Of a DNA stretch of 64,000 nt, positions 8,550 to 15,713 are shown in pieces. Under the pieces are notes generated by a model. That model saw only the letters and a program-made list of their open reading frames with translations. It was not told where the DNA came from and ran no database searches. The translations under genes and the position numbers were made by a program. Origin of the DNA: Mycolicibacterium stellerae (lineage in GTDB: Bacteria > Actinomycetota > Actinomycetes > Mycobacteriales > Mycobacteriaceae); the NCBI RefSeq assembly GCF_003719305.1, contig NZ_RARC01000004.1, forward strand, positions 1-64,000. Direction: 5' to 3'. Positions within the stretch are counted from its first letter, which is position 1, and every line of letters begins with the position of its first letter.

Positions 8550-9770
8550 TCATTCGGTCGACCTCTCGCCGGGGCTGAACACGACGGGCAGTCGGCGGTA
8601 TCCGCGGGTGACGGAGTTCCCGTGAAACACCGCATCCTTGCCGGGCGCCAACTCGTAGTCGGGCATTCTCGTCAACACCTGTTCGATGCCGATACGAAAT
8701 TCCAGGCGCGCCAGGTTCGAGCCGAGGCAGCGGTGGACGCCCGCGCCGAATCCGAGGTGCCGGTTCGCCTGACGGTCGAGGACGCAGCGGTCCGCGCCGG
8801 GAAACTCGATGGCGTCACGATTGGCCGAGGCGTAGTTGACCAGGACCGATTCGCCTGGGCAGAACGTGTGGCCGTTCAACACGACTTCCTTGGCGACGGT
8901 CCGCGGGATGCCGTGGATCGACCCGCCGTAGCGGATCAGCTCTTCGACGGCCTTCGGCATGATGTCGGGCTCGCGAATGAGGCGGTCGCGCTCCTCGGGA
9001 TGCGTTGCGAGGTAGTGGAATGCGAACGACATCGCGCTCGCCGTGGTTTCCAGGCCGGCTTGTACCAGGAGCATGGCGTTGGAGACGACATCTGCGAAAG
9101 ACAGCTTCTCCCCGTCGATCTCGGCGGCAAGAAGGACGTCGATCATGTCGTCCTGCGGTGGCGCGCCGGATCGCGCCGACACCGCGCCGTGGATGTGCTG
9201 ATACAGCCCACCCCATGCCGCCATCCGGGCCTCCTCGGTCTGTCCGTTCAGCGCCGTATCGGTCAGCTCGATACACAACGGGACATCGTCGATCGGCATG
9301 CCGAGGAGGTACTTGAAGAAGACGATGCCAGGCTGCCGCCACGCGACATCGGCCAGATCGCCCGCACCGTCGGAAATGAAGGTGTCGATGAGTCGGTCCG
9401 TCTCACCACGGATCTGAGGTGTCAACGCCTTCATTCGGGCAGGCGAGAAGTAGGGGTTGAGCACCTTGCGGAACTTCTGCTGCCGCGGCGGGTCAAGGGT
9501 GATGATGAGGTCGCCTGCGAGTTGTTCGGACGCCTCCGGCGTCGGGTTGCTGGAGAAGTGTTCCCAGTCCTGAAGGATCTTGTAGCAGTCCGCATACCGC
9601 ACCGCCACCCAGGCGCCACCGGGTGTGGCGGACAGAAACGGAACGTCGGTGTGGGCGAACGGCGCTCGGTCCCGCATCACCGAGTAGACGTCGTAGAGGA
9701 AGTCGTTGTCGTTGAAATCCTCGTGGCGGAGATCCCAGTTCTGCGCGTGCTCTTCCGGTTGCTTGCGCAC
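8550..9770 (-). CDS. Cytochrome P450
   Basis: 406 residues from a GTG at 9770-9768 that overlaps the TAG of the upstream membrane-protein gene as TAGTG. This coupling is why I prefer it to upstream in-frame codons. Heme motif FGAGVHRCLGSNLARLE, I-helix AGLETTAS and ExxR EELIR are intact. The N-terminus is soluble, without a membrane anchor. It is the first of the three P450s in transcription order and directly follows the gene for the 140-residue single-span membrane protein, so a physical link between the membrane module and the oxidases is possible. Confidence 0.94.
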   Translation of the reverse strand: MRKQPEEHAQNWDLRHEDFNDNDFLYDVYSVMRDRAPFAHTDVPFLSATPGGAWVAVRYADCYKILQDWEHFSSNPTPEASEQLAGDLIITLDPPRQQKFRKVLNPYFSPARMKALTPQIRGETDRLIDTFISDGAGDLADVAWRQPGIVFFKYLLGMPIDDVPLCIELTDTALNGQTEEARMAAWGGLYQHIHGAVSARSGAPPQDDMIDVLLAAEIDGEKLSFADVVSNAMLLVQAGLETTASAMSFAFHYLATHPEERDRLIREPDIMPKAVEELIRYGGSIHGIPRTVAKEVVLNGHTFCPGESVLVNYASANRDAIEFPGADRCVLDRQANRHLGFGAGVHRCLGSNLARLEFRIGIEQVLTRMPDYELAPGKDAVFHGNSVTRGYRRLPVVFSPGERSTE

Positions 9771-10192
9771 TAGCCGCCCTGCTGTCCGGCGGCCTGGCGG
9801 GCCAGGCGTTCGTCGTGGATCTTGACGAGCTCGCGGAAGCCGAGCCGGTGGTACTTGGGCGTCGGTTGGATGCCCCACTGGTCCTGGGCGGTGTCCTTGC
9901 CTTCCGCGCCCTCGGGTGGTCCGAGTGGCGGGTAGGGGTACTTGCACTCAAGGGCGTCGTCGGAATAGCGGATCTTGAGCAGCTCACTGCAGATCTGGGT
10001 GAGGCTCAAGGTCGGGTAGCCGTAATACACCGCCATGAAAGGCAGCGTGAAGGCGCCTTCGATGACGAGTGCCACCAGGCACACCAACACCGCACGCTTG
10101 ATCCACTTGTGCATGTTGGCGTAGTAGGGCGTGGTACCAGGCGCCAGGTCCTCGGCGGGCGCCTGTTCGTCGGTGGAGGCAGGTGTGGTCAT
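9770..10192 (-). CDS. Single-span membrane protein, family not recognised (candidate complex subunit)
   Basis: 140 residues with a strong ribosome-binding site (AGGAG, 10199-10203). Layout: a polar, disordered, Pro/Ala/Glu-rich N-terminus (1-28); one transmembrane helix at about 32-58 preceded by KWIKR, so the N-terminus is predicted cytoplasmic; then an extracytoplasmic tail with Cys68 and Cys83, 15 residues apart and able to form a disulfide, and a Pro-rich segment. I do not recognise the family. Its position between the polytopic protein at 10213 and a P450, with a 1-nt overlap to the P450, suggests an accessory subunit of a membrane complex. Confidence 0.8.
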   Translation of the reverse strand: MTTPASTDEQAPAEDLAPGTTPYYANMHKWIKRAVLVCLVALVIEGAFTLPFMAVYYGYPTLSLTQICSELLKIRYSDDALECKYPYPPLGPPEGAEGKDTAQDQWGIQPTPKYHRLGFRELVKIHDERLARQAAGQQGG

Positions 10193-10212
10193 GCTGTGCT
10201 CCTTAAACCTGT

Positions 10213-10941
10213 TCAGTCGGAGAAGATTTCGCGGTTGACGGTGTGGAGGTAGGGGATCGCCAGGAAGGGGGTGATGTAGAAGATGTCGTAGAGCCACCAG
10301 CCGATCACCGGGAAGACGACTCCGGCGTAGCGCACGTCGGCGAACATCGTCATGTTGAAGACGTAGGCGCACCAGATCACCACGCCCATCCAGCAGGTGA
10401 CGATCATCCACTGCTGACCCCAGCGCTTCATCTGCAGGAACCCGATGGCCGCGGCCACTCGCATTGAGAACACGGTGAAGATCAGCCCCGCGACGTAGGC
10501 TTTCTCGCCCGGCCCGGCGGCGCCGCCCACCCACAGCTCGTTGTAGTGCCAGAAGTAGCCGGCGTCGAACATGTTTCCCCACCCGACCATGAGCACCCGG
10601 TTGATCAGGGTGTGGTTGGCGACGAGGTCGAGTGCCCAGCCGAGGCTGTTGAGCATCCCGTCGATGAGGACCAGATACCCGATCAGCGTGACGATCATGG
10701 GCCGTACCGAGAGGCCCGCGCGCAGGGCCTGCCGTTGCAGCCACACCCCGCGCATGAAGATCGGGAAGCCGATCAAGCCGGGTGCCCACATGCCCATCAG
10801 GGCCGCGCCGACGATCATCCACTTGTCCGCGCGGCGCTGGGCATGGCGTGACTCGTCGTCGTGCGCGTCGAGGCTTACTGGGCTGTCGGGCGCCGCGGGT
10901 GTCTTCGCACCCGAACGCCGGTTCAGCAACGGCAGATTCAC
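10213..10941 (-). CDS. Polytopic membrane protein, paralog A (candidate complex core)
   Basis: 242 residues from a GTG that overlaps the previous gene's TGA as GTGA; this start gives MNLP, matching the paralog at 14165. Five to six transmembrane helices lie at about 41-63, 82-104, 150-171, 178-200 and 205-230, plus a conserved amphipathic stretch 119-140. That stretch ([16 protein letters not shown]) carries Asp126, His132, Asn134 and Glu135, and the C-terminus ends [12 protein letters not shown]. Paralog B is about 80% identical from residue 38 on, about 90% over the second half, and identical in these motifs. I do not recognise the family. The conserved Asp/His/Glu cluster could be a metal site. 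The adjacent MoxR and VWA genes suggest chaperone-assisted maturation. Confidence 0.85.
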   Translation of the reverse strand: MNLPLLNRRSGAKTPAAPDSPVSLDAHDDESRHAQRRADKWMIVGAALMGMWAPGLIGFPIFMRGVWLQRQALRAGLSVRPMIVTLIGYLVLIDGMLNSLGWALDLVANHTLINRVLMVGWGNMFDAGYFWHYNELWVGGAAGPGEKAYVAGLIFTVFSMRVAAAIGFLQMKRWGQQWMIVTCWMGVVIWCAYVFNMTMFADVRYAGVVFPVIGWWLYDIFYITPFLAIPYLHTVNREIFSD

Positions 10942-11066
10942 AACTCCCACCAGCCCCTCGCGAACGACATGTAGAGCTGGATACCGAACATGGTCAGCAG
11001 ATAGCCGTAGATGACGATCTGCAGGACGATGAGCGCCCTCTTGCGTTTCTGTTCCTTCTGGTCCAT
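10938..11066 (-). CDS. 42-residue single-span membrane peptide
   Basis: A small gene with a good ribosome-binding site (AAGGGAG about 8 bases before the ATG at 11066). The peptide has a basic, charged N-terminus (residues 2-10), one transmembrane helix at about 11-33 and ends in ARGWWEL. It sits 14 bases after the MoxR ATPase stop and overlaps the polytopic membrane protein by 4 bases, so translation of the two is coupled. Small single-span subunits are common in membrane oxidoreductases. No homologous family recognised. Confidence 0.75.
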   Translation of the reverse strand: MDQKEQKRKRALIVLQIVIYGYLLTMFGIQLYMSFARGWWEL

Positions 11067-11080
11067 TCGATGACTCCCTT

Positions 11081-11857
11081 CTAGAGCAGGCTTGCTGCGG
11101 CGATTTCGCGCAGTCCGTCGGTGATGGCGCCGTCGGTGCTCAACGGCGCGAGGATGGCTGCTTCTGCGGCGTCGAATTCGCTTGCGCCTGCGGCGATCAA
11201 CTGGGCGGCAGTGACAAGCACCCTGGTCGACGGCGGCTCGAAGTGAAAGGCGTCGTCGGCGGTTCGGATGCCCGCCGCGCATGCGACGAGTCGCTGGGCT
11301 GAAGTCAGCGGTATGCCCGCTTCGGCGACGATCACCTCGGCCTCGCGATCGGCAGGCAGATACCGCATCGGAAGCGTGACGAACCGCTGCCGAAATGATG
11401 GCTTGAGCTCCTTGAGCGAGCTGCGGTAGGCGGGGTTGTACGAACACACGAGCATGAATTCGTCTGGCGCTGCGACAACTTCGTCGGCCCGGTCCAGGTA
11501 GAGGGCGCGGCGGTGGTCGGTCAGCGAGTGCAGGATCGCCAGCGAGTCGTGCCGCGCCTCGACCACCTCGTCGAGGTAGCAGATCGCACCGGCCTTGACC
11601 GCTCTGGTGAGGGGTCCGTCGGTCCACACCACGTCCCCGCCGGTGACCATGAAGCGACCGACGAGATCGGAACTGGTGAGGTCGTCGTGGCAGCTGATCG
11701 TCACCACGGGTCGCTCGAGCAGCACGCCCATGTGTTCGACGAACCGCGTCTTACCGCACCCCGTCGGACCGGTGAGCATGACCGGGATGTGGCGGCCGAA
11801 GGCCCGCTCGAACAGCTGCACTTCATTGCCGTTGGCGAAGTAGGTGTCTGATGTCAT
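11081..11857 (-). CDS. MoxR-type AAA+ ATPase, NorQ/CbbQ/NirQ-like
   Basis: 258 residues from the ATG at 11857. Walker A GPTGCGKT (30-37), Walker B CYLDEV (93-98), sensor-1 Asn141 in SYNPAY and the arginine-finger region KPSFRQRF (152-159) are present. The SYNPAY...LKPSFRQRF arrangement is characteristic of the CbbQ/NirQ/NorQ branch of MoxR ATPases. These form hexamers that, with a VWA partner, activate metalloenzymes (Rubisco for CbbQ-CbbO, nitric oxide reductase for NorQ-NorD). The VWA partner gene lies directly upstream. No Rubisco or nor genes are present, so the client is probably encoded in this operon; the polytopic membrane proteins are the best candidates. Confidence 0.92.
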   Translation of the reverse strand: MTSDTYFANGNEVQLFERAFGRHIPVMLTGPTGCGKTRFVEHMGVLLERPVVTISCHDDLTSSDLVGRFMVTGGDVVWTDGPLTRAVKAGAICYLDEVVEARHDSLAILHSLTDHRRALYLDRADEVVAAPDEFMLVCSYNPAYRSSLKELKPSFRQRFVTLPMRYLPADREAEVIVAEAGIPLTSAQRLVACAAGIRTADDAFHFEPPSTRVLVTAAQLIAAGASEFDAAEAAILAPLSTDGAITDGLREIAAASLL

Positions 11858-11871
11858 TTCTCGACTTCCTG

Positions 11872-13401
11872 TCACGCGGCAACGAGTTCGCGGTGGACAT
11901 GGGCGAGCACGCGGGGTAGGTCCTCGACGCGTCCGATGCGCTGGGACCGCCTCGGCCCGAACACCTCTGGAAGCGGATCGACGCGCGTCGGCCCGACGCC
12001 GACGTAGTACACGGAGACACCGGCGTCGTTGGCTTCCTCGACCGCGTGGGCGGCGTCGGCCCATGCGTACCGGCCCTCATAGCCCTCGTCGGAGATCAGG
12101 CCGTCGCCGATAACGATCAACAGGCGCCGTTCGGAGGGCTGCGCGAGGAGCCGGCTGGTCAAGTGCCGAAGCGGCGCACCGAGCCTGGTGTATCCGCCGG
12201 TGGCAAGGCCGAGCTTGCTTGGTGGGACGAATCGGCGGTCCTCGAAGTCCTTGAGGCACCGGACCTCGACCCGGTGCCTGGTGTTGCCTGTGAACACGAA
12301 GACGCCGTGCCGTTCGCGGGCCAGCGTCATCGCACGGGAAAGGGCATCGGCACAGGACAACTCGAGCCGGAAGATCCGTCCGCCGTGCACGCCCAGCGAC
12401 GAGCTGCCGTCGAGGAGCAAGGCGGTGGCGACGTCACGGCTGCTGGGCAGCAGCTCGCGGAAGATGCGCGGCTCGGTTGCCTCGCCTGTGGTCAGGTCGA
12501 TGTAGTGGCTGACGTACTGCGCGACGTCGAGGTCGGACCCGTCTTCGAGACGCCCAGTCATCGCTCGGTGGGTGTGTTCTTCAAACCATTTCCGTAGGTC
12601 CGCGGCTACCGGCACCGGCTGGCGTGTGGTGTGGGTGTCCACCTTCTCCAGTACCGCGACGTGGTCACGCATGAAACGCTCGGTCCACATGTTCCATTCG
12701 GGATAGGGGATCCCTGGCCGGTGTTCCGGAGTGATGTCGATGTCGTTGTCCTGCGGTCGGCTCGGCGGCGGCAGATTCGGGTTGCGCACGCCACCGTCAC
12801 CGCCGACCGGAACGGAATACGGTCGGGGAAGGCGCTTCTGCATCGTGGTCCACGGCATCCGGCCGAAGCTGCGGCGCAGTTTGTCGGCCAGCCCCTGCGG
12901 CATCGTGTACGCCAACGGCAGTGTGCCCAACAGCGGATGAACGTCCAGCGGCTGGCTCGTCTGTGCCAGCGCGATCGCCTCGGTCAGCATCGTCGGAGCA
13001 TCCGTGTCGGCGGCGGCTCCGTTGACTTCGGGCACCACCCGCGCGAGCTCCGTCAGCAGCCCGGGCCAGCGCGAGGCGATCCATCCGATAGCGACGCCTG
13101 CTTCAACGATCACCAGCGCACGGAGTTCGCGTGCCGACAGCTCGTTGATCCGATATTCGGTCAGGCGATCCTTCGACGGCGAACACTGCAGTGCGATACC
13201 GCATGTCAGGGTCCTGCGGGTCCAATCGGAACGCGCAGGAAAGGGGACGTGGACGTGCGTGAGCCCGGCGTTCAAACCGAATATCCGGTGCGTGCCCGTG
13301 ATCAACCGGACGCCCTCGCGACGCTGCTCACTCAGCGCAACCGCCGTTACGGCATAGCTGCGCTCCAGTGCCATCGCATGGGCATCCGACAGATCGGTCA
13401 T
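11872..13401 (-). CDS. VWA-domain protein, NorD/CbbO-like MoxR partner
   Basis: 509 residues. The C-terminal third is a von Willebrand A domain with an intact MIDAS: DGSSS (Asp331, Ser333, Ser335), Thr405 in GGYTRLG and Asp433 in VIGDGLISD. The stretch DEGYEGRYAWADAAHAV matches the C-terminal signature of NorD/CbbO proteins. The N-terminal 300 residues are helical with a Pro-rich linker (about 205-235) and no transmembrane helix. NorD/CbbO proteins dock the MoxR hexamer onto its client through the MIDAS site. It lies 6 bases after the 34-residue peptide gene and 14 bases before the ATPase gene. Confidence 0.9.
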   Translation of the reverse strand: MTDLSDAHAMALERSYAVTAVALSEQRREGVRLITGTHRIFGLNAGLTHVHVPFPARSDWTRRTLTCGIALQCSPSKDRLTEYRINELSARELRALVIVEAGVAIGWIASRWPGLLTELARVVPEVNGAAADTDAPTMLTEAIALAQTSQPLDVHPLLGTLPLAYTMPQGLADKLRRSFGRMPWTTMQKRLPRPYSVPVGGDGGVRNPNLPPPSRPQDNDIDITPEHRPGIPYPEWNMWTERFMRDHVAVLEKVDTHTTRQPVPVAADLRKWFEEHTHRAMTGRLEDGSDLDVAQYVSHYIDLTTGEATEPRIFRELLPSSRDVATALLLDGSSSLGVHGGRIFRLELSCADALSRAMTLARERHGVFVFTGNTRHRVEVRCLKDFEDRRFVPPSKLGLATGGYTRLGAPLRHLTSRLLAQPSERRLLIVIGDGLISDEGYEGRYAWADAAHAVEEANDAGVSVYYVGVGPTRVDPLPEVFGPRRSQRIGRVEDLPRVLAHVHRELVAA

Positions 13402-13407
13402 GCGAAC

Positions 13408-13512
13408 TCAGAACGTTCCGATGTTGGAGAACATCCAGTACCAGAACCAGATGATCAATATGGTTCCGCCCCATGCGCCGACATAGCGCAGGATCTCCCA
13501 TAGATATGCCAT
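13408..13512 (-). CDS. 34-residue single-span membrane peptide
   Basis: A tiny gene with a near-perfect Shine-Dalgarno sequence (AAGGAGG, complement of 13519-13526) about 7 bases before the ATG at 13512. The peptide (MAYLWEILRYVGAW... ending SNIGTF) is almost entirely one Trp-rich transmembrane helix (about 8-30). It ends 6 bases before the VWA gene. The strong ribosome-binding site, operon position and clean hydrophobic profile argue that it is real. It is probably a small complex subunit or an assembly factor. Confidence 0.72.
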   Translation of the reverse strand: MAYLWEILRYVGAWGGTILIIWFWYWMFSNIGTF

Positions 13513-13546
13513 AACTAGACCTCCTTGGACGTGATGGAAGATGAGG

Positions 13547-14164
13547 TCATCGGACCTCCAGGCTGCGGACCGCGGTGGCGACCAATTCGGTGAGCATGGT
13601 GTCGCGAGCCGCCTGGCTCGACGTGGTGCTGAGCACCCCATACACGCCAAGCAGGAAGAAGACCGCGCTGCAGAAGGCATCCACATCCGGATGCGCTTCA
13701 CCGTGTTCTCGTGCACGATCGATCTCCTCGACCAACTGCACGATCACCGGATGGTCGGTCCACACCTCGTCGTGGCGTGGGCGTGATGGTGAGAAATGCA
13801 GCGCAAGAACATCTTTGAACAGCAGGCTGCCGAGCCGGTCCTCGACGGAGATCACCAGCTCCTTGACTCTTGCCAGGGTGGTGGCCAGGTCATGAGGGTC
13901 TTTCAGGAATCGGGCGAACTCGGCGGCCAGCCGTGCCTCCTCGCGGGCCTCCAACTCGAGCAGCACGTGTTCCTTGGTGGGGAAGTGGAAGAAGAAGGTG
14001 CCGTGTGCGACACCCGCGGAGGCGACGATGGCGCCGACGTCGGCGGCTGCCATGCCGGACCGCTTGAACTCGGCAATGGCGGCGCCAAGGATTCGCTGTC
14101 GCGTCTGCAGTCTGCGGGTGTCCCGCGAGGTGGCTTTGACCGGGGTTGTCATGGCGTTGGGCAC
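13547..14164 (-). CDS. TetR-family transcriptional regulator 1
   Basis: 205 residues. The start is a GTG at 14164 that directly abuts the stop of the upstream membrane-protein gene; an in-frame ATG at 14152 is the alternative. The N-terminal HTH (about 25-65, with HGTFFFHFPTKEHVL as recognition helix and exit) is typical TetR; the ligand domain is helical. It is about 75-80% identical in the HTH half to the TetR at 14991, so both should bind similar DNA. It sits inside the membrane-complex operon, between paralog B and the 34-residue peptide, and is likely autoregulated. Confidence 0.92.
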   Translation of the reverse strand: MPNAMTTPVKATSRDTRRLQTRQRILGAAIAEFKRSGMAAADVGAIVASAGVAHGTFFFHFPTKEHVLLELEAREEARLAAEFARFLKDPHDLATTLARVKELVISVEDRLGSLLFKDVLALHFSPSRPRHDEVWTDHPVIVQLVEEIDRAREHGEAHPDVDAFCSAVFFLLGVYGVLSTTSSQAARDTMLTELVATAVRSLEVR

Positions 14165-14890
14165 TCAGTCGGAGAAGATTTCGCGATTGACGGAATGCAG
14201 GTAGGGGATCGCGAGAAACGGTGTGATGTAGAAGATGTCGTATAGCCACCAACCGATGACCGGCAGCACGACGCCCGCGAAGCGCACGTCGGCGAACATG
14301 GTCATGTTGAAGACGTAGCCGCACCAGATCACCACGCCCATCCAGCAGGTGATGATCATCCACTGCTGACCCCAGCGCTTCATCTGCAGGAAGCCGATCG
14401 CCGCCGCGATCCGCATGGTGAAGACGGTGAAGATGAGGCCGATCTCCCAGCCCTTTTCGCCGGGTCCTGCGGCGCCGCCGATCCACAGCTCGTTGAAGTG
14501 CCAGAAGTAGCCGGCGTCGAACATGTTGCCCCAGCCGGTCAGCAGCACGCGGGCCAGCAGCGTGTGGTTGGCGACCATGTCGAGGGCCCAGCCCACCGTG
14601 TTGATGGCGGCGTCGATGATGACCAGATATCCGAGCAGGGTGACCAGCATCGGCCGCACCGACAGGCCGTCCCGCTGTGCGCGCCGCAGCAGCCACACTC
14701 CCCGCAGGAAGAGCGGGAGGCCGAAGATTCCGAGCGCCGCAGTGCCGATCAGGATGCTGCCCGAGATCAGCCATTTGTCGGCCTGGCGTTGGGCGAGCCG
14801 CGACTGCTCGTCGTGGTCGTCGAGCGACATGCTCCCACTCACCGATGGGGTGCCGCCCCGGCCGCGCAGGTTCAACGTAGGCAGATTCAT
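14165..14890 (-). CDS. Polytopic membrane protein, paralog B
   Basis: 241 residues from the ATG at 14890 behind a GGAGGGGG ribosome-binding site; an in-frame upstream ATG at 14932 would add 14 polar residues and has no better signal. Five to six transmembrane helices match paralog A at 10213. The motif [16 protein letters not shown] and the C-terminal [12 protein letters not shown] are conserved, with about 90% identity over the second half of the protein. Divergence concentrates in the first two helices. It is the first gene of the operon, behind three TGAC-N4-GTCA-like sites. A heteromer of A and B, or alternative subunits for two client states, are both possible. Confidence 0.85.
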   Translation of the reverse strand: MNLPTLNLRGRGGTPSVSGSMSLDDHDEQSRLAQRQADKWLISGSILIGTAALGIFGLPLFLRGVWLLRRAQRDGLSVRPMLVTLLGYLVIIDAAINTVGWALDMVANHTLLARVLLTGWGNMFDAGYFWHFNELWIGGAAGPGEKGWEIGLIFTVFTMRIAAAIGFLQMKRWGQQWMIITCWMGVVIWCGYVFNMTMFADVRFAGVVLPVIGWWLYDIFYITPFLAIPYLHSVNREIFSD

Positions 14891-14936
14891 GTTCCCCCTC
14901 CCGCGGCTCGACGCCCCCTTGTTGTAGTCCAAAGAC

Positions 14937-14961
14937 TGACTGAAGTCAATGACTTGAGTAA
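14937..14961. promoter_or_regulatory. Paired TGAC-N4-GTCA-like operator sites at the operon head
   Basis: TGACTGAAGTCA (14937-14948) and TGACTTGAGTAA (14950-14961) lie 47-71 bases upstream of the start of paralog B. A matching TGACCTGAGTCA lies at 15642-15653, upstream of TetR 2. The two paralogous TetR proteins encoded here are the obvious candidates for binding. The shared motif is seen; binding is inferred. Confidence 0.6.
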
Positions 14962-14990
14962 GCGAACCGGGCGCCGGTTCCGCGCCGGGG

Positions 14991-15605
14991 TTACGGCTGC
15001 ATGCTGCGCAGCGTCCTGGCCACGTAGTCGTCGAGCATCGCCGCCCGCCTCGGCCATGCAGTCGTGGTGGTCAGCAGCGCGTAGAGCCCGAGAAGGAAGA
15101 ACACGGCGCTGTTCATGGGATTGACGTCGCTCGCTGCGTGGCCATCGGCCTGAGCCGTCTCGATCTCCTGGGCGACCTGCACGATGAGGGCGTGGTTCCT
15201 ACCGTCCTCTGTCGGTGGGCGGGTCTGTGAGAAGTGCAGCGCGAGAAAATCCTTGAACAATGACGCGCCAAGTCGCCGCTCCAGCGCCACCACCAGCCGC
15301 ACCGCTTCCACCAGTGATGCTTTGAGGTCGTGCTCCGTCCGCAGGAAGCGGCTGAACTGGTTGGCGAGCCGCTGTTCTTCGCGTTGTTCCAGCTCGAGAA
15401 GAACGTGTTCCTTGGTGGGGAAATGGAAGAAGAAGGTGCCGTGGGCAACGCCTGCCGCGGCGACGATGGCGCCGACATCGGCCTCGGCCATCCCTGACCG
15501 TTTGAACTCCGCGATCGCCGCGCCCAGCAGGCGCTCGCGCGTCTGCAATCGCTTCGCCTCTCGTGCCGAGGGCCGCTCCGCTGCCATCCTCCGTCTTTCT
15601 GTCAA
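14991..15605 (-). CDS. TetR-family transcriptional regulator 2
   Basis: 204 residues. The likely start is a TTG at 15605 with AGAGG a few bases upstream; an ATG at 15587 has its GGAGG directly abutting the codon, which makes it less likely. The HTH half (GMAEADVGAIVAAAGVAHG...) is nearly the same as TetR 1, and the ligand domain is clearly related. It stands between two copies of the TGAC-N4-GTCA motif and upstream of the membrane-complex operon. Two paralogous regulators around one operon suggest a duplicated module or two related inducers. Confidence 0.9.
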   Translation of the reverse strand: MTERRRMAAERPSAREAKRLQTRERLLGAAIAEFKRSGMAEADVGAIVAAAGVAHGTFFFHFPTKEHVLLELEQREEQRLANQFSRFLRTEHDLKASLVEAVRLVVALERRLGASLFKDFLALHFSQTRPPTEDGRNHALIVQVAQEIETAQADGHAASDVNPMNSAVFFLLGLYALLTTTTAWPRRAAMLDDYVARTLRSMQP

Positions 15606-15641
15606 GGGACCTCTCCCGGCTAGATTCTACTGCGCGATCAT

Positions 15642-15653
15642 TGACCTGAGTCA
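15642..15653. promoter_or_regulatory. TGAC-N4-GTCA operator between TetR 2 and the divergent oxidoreductase
   Basis: TGACCTGAGTCA lies between the minus-strand TetR 2 (start 15605) and the plus-strand gene at 15714. It shares the outer TGAC/GTCA with the site at 14937, and 12 of 14 bases of its 15638-15651 context match 14946-14959. It is likely bound by the same TetR. Confidence 0.58.
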
Positions 15654-15713
15654 GCATCAGACGTTAGATGAGGGCGCGATGTCCGTGCCCGTACGCGACT
15701 ACTGAGAGCGACC

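Noticed and set aside
9770..10822. Long minus-strand reading frame of about 350 codons through the membrane genes
   Set aside because: Only its last 140 codons have a ribosome-binding site and a protein-like profile. The rest is an Arg/Gly-rich shadow of the polytopic membrane protein in another frame.
10213..14890. Assignment of the polytopic paralogs to the AveC spirocyclase family or to copper methane/ammonia monooxygenase subunits
   Set aside because: From memory neither family's motifs match: no PmoC-type Asp-x3-His-x12-His pattern and no AveC-type core. The tempting comparison is left as unrecognised.
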